Assembly: GCA_902806565.1 (NCBI GenBank)
Contig: CADCXA010000025.1
Location: 2,976,001-3,040,000, forward strand
DNA: 64,000 nucleotides
From: Hypoxylon rubiginosum
Lineage: Eukaryota > Ascomycota > Sordariomycetes > Xylariales > Hypoxylaceae
Reading direction: 5' to 3'
Positions 57,429 through 64,000 of the stretch are shown one piece after another (the first letter of the stretch is position 1; every line of letters begins with the position of its first letter). The notes under the pieces were generated by a model that saw only the letters and a program-made list of their open reading frames with translations, had not been told where the DNA came from and did no database searches. A program made the position numbers and the translations under genes.

Positions 57429-59600
57429 AGGTGGATGGTATTGAGTTCCATAGGGAGGCTATAGTTGGGCCTGTGACTTGGTACGAGGAAAGAGTGGTGC
57501 AGCCACGTTGGGGTCCAGGTCTTAGTATTGGTCATAGTAGACGTTTACACGACCTATATCGATATGAACCCCATGTTTTGGGCTCTGTAATCGAGTGGGA
57601 TAGGCTTAACCCAGACCTAGTCTCCCGGTTTTCTTGTTTTGATGGGCACATTGAGGTTTCGGATGATCGTGTCCTTGGCGGCGTCGTTGACTATGATATC
57701 TTATTATGTTAGTTATCGTCATTCTCTTTTCATTATGAGTGAATTCGAGTTATAAAGTCATATACCATGTGTATCAAGCTCTCTCCGTCATTTCCGCTAA
57801 ACAAGTCTTTTTTAGTGTCGCAAAAGGCGATCGTCTATAGCAAGACCGTCTTGCTATGTGCATTCTGAGATGCGACATCATCTGCTATATGAGGCTTTAT
57901 TGATTAGGTTACAGCCAGACAGTGTGGATGCTGTCCGTAGGTGTTATCGCAGGCTGTTGTTTAGTACCTAGGCGTACCACAATATGATGGGGTGGTCACA
58001 TAGGTAGGTAGTTTATAAACGCGGTGTTCGGTCTTATGATTTTAGGCCGGTGGCTTTAGTTAGCTAGACTTCTATCGGATAAAAACAATGAGTGCCAGGA
58101 AACGGTAGCCAGTTTACTTACCCAGTGATCAAGCCCTCGTCCTCGTTAGGGAATAGGTTAGCACGTAATGCGTGCCGAACGCTATTAGGCCGATGGATAT
58201 GCTCTATATATGCTGTGCTGGCTGTATTGTAAGCATCATATAACTTGGGTAGACTTTTGAAACACTTACTAAAGTTTGAGGTCCACAGGGTACCTTAGGT
58301 AGTTAATAGGCGTTGGAGATGTTGCTCCTAGTTATAGAGTAGGTAGCATGTCCGAGTTATGGCCTTTTGCCTCTTAGCCTCTTGCAGGAGTTGGTATGTT
58401 GGCGCCGGGTAGGTGCCCTAAGTCAGAGGGAAGAAATGTGCGTTTTCCTATAGTCCTTTGCAGTTAGATTGCTGAATCTTTGCGCAACAGTTTTGTTGTT
58501 CTTACGCGCTTTGGTTTGCGTCATGATAGGTTGAAGTATTAAGGGATGATATCCAGCGCATGAAAGACGGCAGAGTGTCAGAGTTGAAGCTCACCTTGGG
58601 TTTAATCCTCAATGAAATGGTGGTATGAATGTGATGTAGGTTAGGGATGAAGGTGCGAAACCAACTCGATAGAGATTGGAACGCTTGGTGGATAGTGTAA
58701 AAAGAGCCAACGGGCAGTAATCAGCGTATATTAATCTTTGCCCGTTGGGTCGCCCAAGTTGTGCAGTGAGTCCCTGGGATCTCCAGAAGTATTGGCAATA
58801 GGTGAGTCGACAGTTGAACACCAACTCAAACGGCAGCATGTAGCGAGCCTCGGATCAAAGGTAATGGAGTAGCTGGGCGTAGGGTAAGTACACTTTTGTT
58901 TGGTACTTGGAAGGTTGATAGAAGGTTTAGGAGCTTGAGGAGCCCAAGGTAGTCTGTGGCCCGGCCACCGATACCATTTTGTTCTGTTATTTAAGGTGAG
59001 GGAGATGTTAATGGAGATGTGGAAGGTGATGTAGTAGGAGATATGGTAGGTATGTGGTGGGTGTGGGTGATAGGTATGCGGTGGGTGTGGGTGATAGATA
59101 GGAGATGCGGTAGGTAGGAGATGTGATAAGTTGGGAGTTTGTGGGAATTTGCTGGTAGCCCTAAATAAATCTAAGGGAACAAAAACAAATGTAAGGGCCG
59201 GACCATGAACAACTGCCTAGATTTGTTAATGTGGAAGGAGTATGAAAATTTTAGCCCTGGCCGGCCTGGCGATATGGCTCGGCGCGCAGCACAAAAGGTG
59301 TAAGGAGGAAGGAGTAAGTACCTAGCTACCCCGAGTGGATCATAATCGATCATCGGACGGAATGTAACAATGGGACGGAAGGAGTAAAAGTCATGATATC
59401 CCTGCCTAGGTGTATTTATAACCCAGGGCAGTAGCTTGCGGGTTTGGCCTAACCGAAGAGCCCCCCTGAATCAAGACAAGGATAGCACAACTACGTTATC
59501 CATTACAGCAAAGGACTGACGCATCCACCGCAGCTTGGTAGGAATAGGGCTTTGGCCTTAGTGTATTGGTGTTTTCACTGTATCTAAAATGTCGACGTAT
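57429..59600. other. Gene-poor region
   Basis: A plus-strand frame ending at 57712 has 114 codons but no recognisable domain. A 24-bp unit (GGTATGNGGTGGGTGTGGGTGATA) is repeated twice at 59049-59096. Otherwise I see nothing. Confidence 0.4.
59049..59096. repeat. 24-bp direct tandem repeat (2 copies)
   Basis: Two copies differ at one base. The neighbourhood is rich in GGTAGGAGATG-like motifs. Confidence 0.85.
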
Positions 59601-59754
59601 AACCCTTTTGGCACGGTTAAAACCCCCTTTTGGCACGGTTAGAGAACCCTTTTGGCACGGTTAGAGAACCCTTTTGGCACGGTTAGAGAACCTTTTTGGC
59701 ACGGTTAGAAAACCCTTTTGGCACAGTTAGAAGCCCCTTCTGGCACGGTTAGAA
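59601..59754. repeat. 22-bp tandem repeat, seven units
   Basis: The unit is AACCCTTTTGGCACGGTTAG plus two variable bases, repeated seven times in a row with few changes. The block is non-coding and has a sharp left border after TATAACCC. Confidence 0.92.
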
Positions 59755-62700
59755 AGCACCTTCAGTACTGTAATTTATCTATGTTATTATCATGACTCTA
59801 GGAGACCGTAGGATGCGGTAGGGGATGCGGTAGAAGGCTATCAGCTGAACAATACTCTTTATATCAATGCGGCTTGTCATAGCAAGTTGTCAATAAAACT
59901 ATGCTCTCCGTAGAAACTGTTGGTGATTATGATTATTTGAAGTTCTTGTAGCTTGAACATAAATACCAGCAGGTAGAACGTGACTAGGTCACGTTGAAAA
60001 ATAGATCTCAACCTGGAATACGTTACATATCACCACATATTACCATGAACGCCGTACATTAACTTACAATAGGCTGTAGTATATTCTTCAATTTCGTGAG
60101 AACTATTACTATACTGTCAGTAGTGCCCTAGGTAGTTGGTTAATATTGAATGCGTAGTACTTGGAGGTGTAGTTGAAACTCCATAGTATGGGTTAGTTCA
60201 TGCTAATAAACCAAGTAGTTGAGTAGCATATCTAGGTAAATTTCCTGATTGGTAGGCAGGTAATCTCCAAGAGAGGGTATTCAAGAAAATTTCATAAGAC
60301 AGGAGTATTGAATGATTAAGAAACAAGAGCTATCAAATTTATTAATAGACTCCGTACCTATTTAGAATGAGTATAGAAGCCTCGCATCATATGAAACAAC
60401 AACAAAGATGTAAACGTGAGGAGTATGCTAAACAATTAGAGGTATGTTAAGGGGTACAAAGACGTGCCTCTAAAAGACACAAAAGGGGTTGGTTTAGCAT
60501 ATTCTCTTGTATTGTATGGTGTATGAGATTTATCTATTTCTCTCCTTGAAGATGTCTTCAACTACCATTAGTCCGAATATTCGTCGGATGCCTTTATGAT
60601 GAAGCCCGAGTGGGCGAACGCCGGATAGTTCTCTATGGAAGCCCTCTCTCTCTCTTTGTATCTAATCATTTGGTCTACGGCCAGAGCATGCTGGAAACTG
60701 ATATCTAAGCTAGAAACAACCCTCTTCGACGAGATATAGACTAATAAATATGACAACTAGTGGTAGGCACTCGTAAACAGGCTGGTCACCTAACTATGTC
60801 TTCCAATTGTAGGCTCTGTATGCATACGACGGGATTAGGCAACTCTCATTGTCCAGGTAGTACTCGTCCACGACTCCAACACACCTGGCTGAAGAAATAG
60901 CACGGCTCCCGCTTAAACAACCGTGGGCCGGGCTCCTACGAGCCGAGGTTAATGCCACATCTCCTTCGATTGTAGGTTAGAAGGCAAAAATATAGATATT
61001 CTGTAATGCCTGGCAAGTCTACTCCTGTCGGCTATTTCTATTCTAGGTGGGCGCGCGACTTCGTAAATCCAACGCTGGAGTGCGTCGGACGCACAATCAT
61101 CATGTGTAACGTCTATAATTTCAAAAGAGTACAGCGTATGATCGAGCCGACACTACCGTACTCGGTCCGGACGTGTTTTCGCCATGTCGATTCCCGAATC
61201 ATCCTGCTACTCATGTGGACGACGTGGATGATGATACGATCGCAGGTCACGTAGTCCGCGGGAAGAAAGGAGAGCGCGTAATCGATGTTCGGATTGACAG
61301 TCTTTTTACTCTGTTACATTTTCTTCGGGAAGAGGTTTAGTTAGGTACATGTAGATATAGGTAGTCGAACGTGCTCTGATATTAACGATACGATAGGGCG
61401 AGACACTTGTCCGCGATGGGATTAAGTCGTCAACGGGACAATGGGCGACAGCTTAGCTATTAGCTAGATACGTAAGCTATGAGGAGCTCCTCCGGAGTAG
61501 GAGGGAACGAATAATTGAGGTGGTACATAATCATATGACAATGCGCAGGACTTCCAAATCGGGTTATTTCCGACTCCTGACGGTCAAATGCTCCAAGGTG
61601 GTGCCCCTTGCCGACCTTGCAAACGCCCGCAACGCCCCCAATGTGGGCAGATCCAAAGAACCCCCGCAGCCCCCGGAGTTACCTAAATTTACCTGTACTA
61701 TGTACTGTACCTTGTACAACTTACCCACGAGCCCACGAGGTATCCCAACCCTGGCAGCCTGGCAGCCTGGCAGCCCTGGACAACCCTACCAACCCCATCG
61801 AGGCGAACCCACGCCCTAGTGGGATGTTGCATCTGCATGCAGGCAGGCAGGTTTCTCCGGTGCAGCTAGAGGCGTTTAAGAGGCTGAACGTTGAACGCCG
61901 TACAGTACGTGAGATATTCTTTAGACGTTGCACGAGAGGATGTCAGCGATACTATTCAATGTTGCTTGCTAGGACTCGAGATTTAATAGTTTATGGCAAT
62001 TATGTGCTACCAAGGAATTGTGCAATTACGTCACAAAACTAAAGGTCACACTAACGGTAACACATATTAATATAAATCTACGTCACTGAGATCTGTGCCA
62101 TCCCAGGTGAGATCGCAGGCTGTGTTGAAACTTGGCCGTGTGCTGCGATAATCTTTAAATCCCGTAGGAATAGCAGTTGGCGTAGATGACGTTATTCGTA
62201 CAACGAAATCGCTAATAAGCAATTATACACAGGGCTGACAGGCAATGAATAAGTTTGCATGAATTAGGTTAGGTTGAATTAGGTAGAATAGGATACAAAT
62301 AAGAAAGCTGTTGCGAACATTGAAAATAGGTGGAGGCATAAAATACTGTAAAGATGTCACGAGCCCGTAGGCCATGCAGCTCCGGTGGTAGCGCATGCAT
62401 GGAAAGATCTCGCCCCGATAGTTTGGTAGGGATCAAGCAAATCACCTGTAAAAGCGATTGGAAATGTCAATTGGGCACGAAAGAAAAAAAAAATCCCACC
62501 CCTCCAAAAATCCCCAAAGTCCGAATATCGCAGCAGGCTGGCAGGCTACTTGGCGCCCGTGCTTAAAATTTGGATGGGTTTGGATGGATTTTGAATGATG
62601 TGAAGATCGGTGGAGACCGATAGCACCGGAAGTGGTACGATGCCTGGCCATAGCTTATGTGCGTGCTTGCGAGTGCTTGCAACCAATTTGTTACCCCCAT

Positions 62701-63363
62701 TTGCCCTTTGGGCGGCTTGCGTCCTACAATCGGCGCCGGTGCCCGTTCTGCAGTTCTGTAGTACTGACTCGTCCTGGCTTTATCCCGGCTTCTGCTACCT
62801 AAGGTATAGCAAGAGCCTTGGGAACCTAAGAAAAATACCCAGGCTACCAGGCTGCCAGGTCGTGCCATTCCCACAATTTATTAAGTTTCCCAATGACCAA
62901 AGTGCAAGGACGGAGATACCCTTTTTACTTAGCTTGCCTGCTCCCACTTTCCTGAGTCCTCCTGGTCCTCCTCCCTCTCCTCTCGTTCGTTCTATTAATA
63001 ATAAGAAGAAAACGCCCAGCCGGAATCCCTTACTCCCAACACCTACACCAACACTCTTCTCAATTGTTCGTCACTCATCACCTAAGACCTAAGAAATCAT
63101 TCAACAGTTTTCAAGCGCAGTCAGTGCTTAGACGTGAACGAACTTCTACTGCTTACCACCAACACGCTCACGCTCACGCTTGCTCCGGAGGTCCCAACCA
63201 AAAGTCCGAGCTTAGCTCGCCTACCATTCAACCACCGAATAAATTTATAAAGCCGAGGGGAAAAAAAGAAGTCTACAATCTCTTCCCTCAACATTCAACC
63301 CGCATTCGCATCCGCATCCCATATTCAACCACAAAATCCAACACACCAAACCTCACATTCACA
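59755..63363. other. Gene-poor region and leader of the last gene
   Basis: No supported gene. GGCAGCCT is repeated about three times near 61756-61778. The segment from about 62930 to 63363 is C/T-rich and probably the promoter and 5' leader of the Kgd4-like gene. Confidence 0.4.
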
Positions 63364-63883
63364 ATGTTGGCTACTCGAGTCCTCCGCCAGGCCGCGGCCC
63401 AAGCCGAGCGCACTCCTTTGATCCGCTTCGTCGGCAAGCGACACACCCCTGGTACGTTTCTAGTCTGACATTATACGCGAAATTTCGAACCTCGGTTCTT
63501 CCTCGAATGCGCCCCAAATCACGCAACCCACGCAAAAAGAAGAAGCTAACCCACCACCAACAGAAAACGTAGACCACACCCCGCAACCACACCCGGCCTC
63601 GCCCACGGGTTCTCTTCCCGCCGGCTTCGGCAACGGCGGCGGCAACTCGCACTCCTCGTTCTCGTCGTACCGCGACCACGCCCAACAGCACGGCCCCCTG
63701 CGCAAGAGCATCGGCGCTGCTGGCGGCATCGGCGCTCAGTCCGCCGCCCACCTCGGCCCTGTCGAGCCCCCCAATGGCATCTTCTTCGATCGCAACCAGC
63801 TGCCCGAGCGTTTCCGCCGAGCGCCCCTGACCGCCGCCGAGATCGAGGCCGTCGCGTCGGGCGGTGCCACGCTGTTCGGCTGA
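63364..63883 (+). CDS. KGD4: Kgd4/YMR31-like mitochondrial protein (2-oxoglutarate dehydrogenase subunit)
   Basis: Exon 1 is 63364-63451 and exon 2 is 63564-63883, giving 135 residues. The 112-nt intron has donor GTACGT, branch AAGCTAAC and acceptor ACAG. The N-terminus (MLATRVLRQAAAQAERTP) is a basic mitochondrial presequence followed by the family mark LIRFVGKRHTP. The C-terminus keeps the typical FFDRNQLPERFRRAPLTAAE and ends with a Ser-Gly-Gly-Ala motif (VASGGATLFG). Yeast Kgd4/Ymr31 (MRPS36 family) was first listed as a mitoribosomal protein and is now known to tether the E3 subunit in the 2-oxoglutarate dehydrogenase complex. Length and ends match that family. The middle is Gly/Ser/His-rich and variable. 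Confidence 0.92.
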
Positions 63884-64000
63884 GCGAACTTTTTTCCTCG
63901 AGTCTTTTTTAGCCGGTTAGAAAATTTTGGGTGCGGGTGCGATATGAGCAAACGTGCCAAGAATTTGGTAATTGGCCGGATAGGGAAAAATCACGTTGAC
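63884..64000. other. 3' end of window
   Basis: This is downstream sequence of the Kgd4-like gene. I see nothing further. Confidence 0.4.

Noticed and set aside
57368..57712. Plus-strand frame of 114 codons
   Set aside because: It overlaps the RAD7-like fragment on the other strand, and the remainder shows no family I recognise.
59601..59754. CRISPR-like array
   Set aside because: The units are contiguous without unique spacers, and the genome is eukaryotic, so it is a tandem repeat.
62370..62450. Possible tRNA box A (GCTCCGGTGGTAGCGCA)
   Set aside because: No box B and no clover-leaf pairing could be found downstream.

Overview
The window reads as nuclear DNA of a filamentous ascomycete (Pezizomycotina, most likely Sordariomycetes; Xylariales is only a guess). 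The reasons are many short GT-AG introns of about 50-160 nt with CTAAC/CTGAC-like branch points, TACCTAGGTA motifs between genes, and typical gene families: GH55 glucanase, rhodopsin-domain membrane protein, HeLo-domain protein, DHA2 transporter. I joined exons by hand from splice sites, reading phase and family knowledge, so exon edges are predictions.

Left part (0-14 kb): a Myb/SANT-like protein; a divergent pair of Ap4A phosphorylase and an intronless RutA-type pyrimidine monooxygenase that looks bacterial in origin; a 3.9-kb gene-free stretch; a secreted GH55 beta-1,3-glucanase whose reading frame stays coding-like past its stop; and a FIT-family lipid-droplet protein.

Middle-left (14.5-26.5 kb), accessory in character: a kinase fused to ankyrin repeats lies head to head with a HeLo-domain protein carrying a pseudokinase. 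The HeLo plus pseudokinase layout recalls MLKL, and kinase plus ankyrin recalls RIPK4/ANKK1. This pair is my best candidate for an undescribed signalling or cell-death module. It is followed by a rhodopsin-domain membrane protein and a secreted type-B carboxylesterase.

Middle-right (28-53 kb) is mostly core genome: a small single-pass membrane protein with a proline-rich tail, mitochondrial DNA polymerase gamma, a DHA2 drug/H+ antiporter, a RING protein resembling SLX8, a CLC chloride channel/transporter, an M1 aminopeptidase with a possible mitochondrial leader, the APC/C subunit APC10, and an NMN adenylyltransferase-like POF1 protein.

Right end (53-63.3 kb) is a gene-poor island. It holds three related foldback elements with a GC-rich minisatellite core, a 22-bp inverted repeat, a perfect 18-bp hairpin beside a broken RAD7 fragment, and a seven-unit 22-bp tandem repeat. 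The window closes with the small mitochondrial protein Kgd4/YMR31. I saw no convincing tRNA, rRNA, CRISPR array or complete transposase gene.
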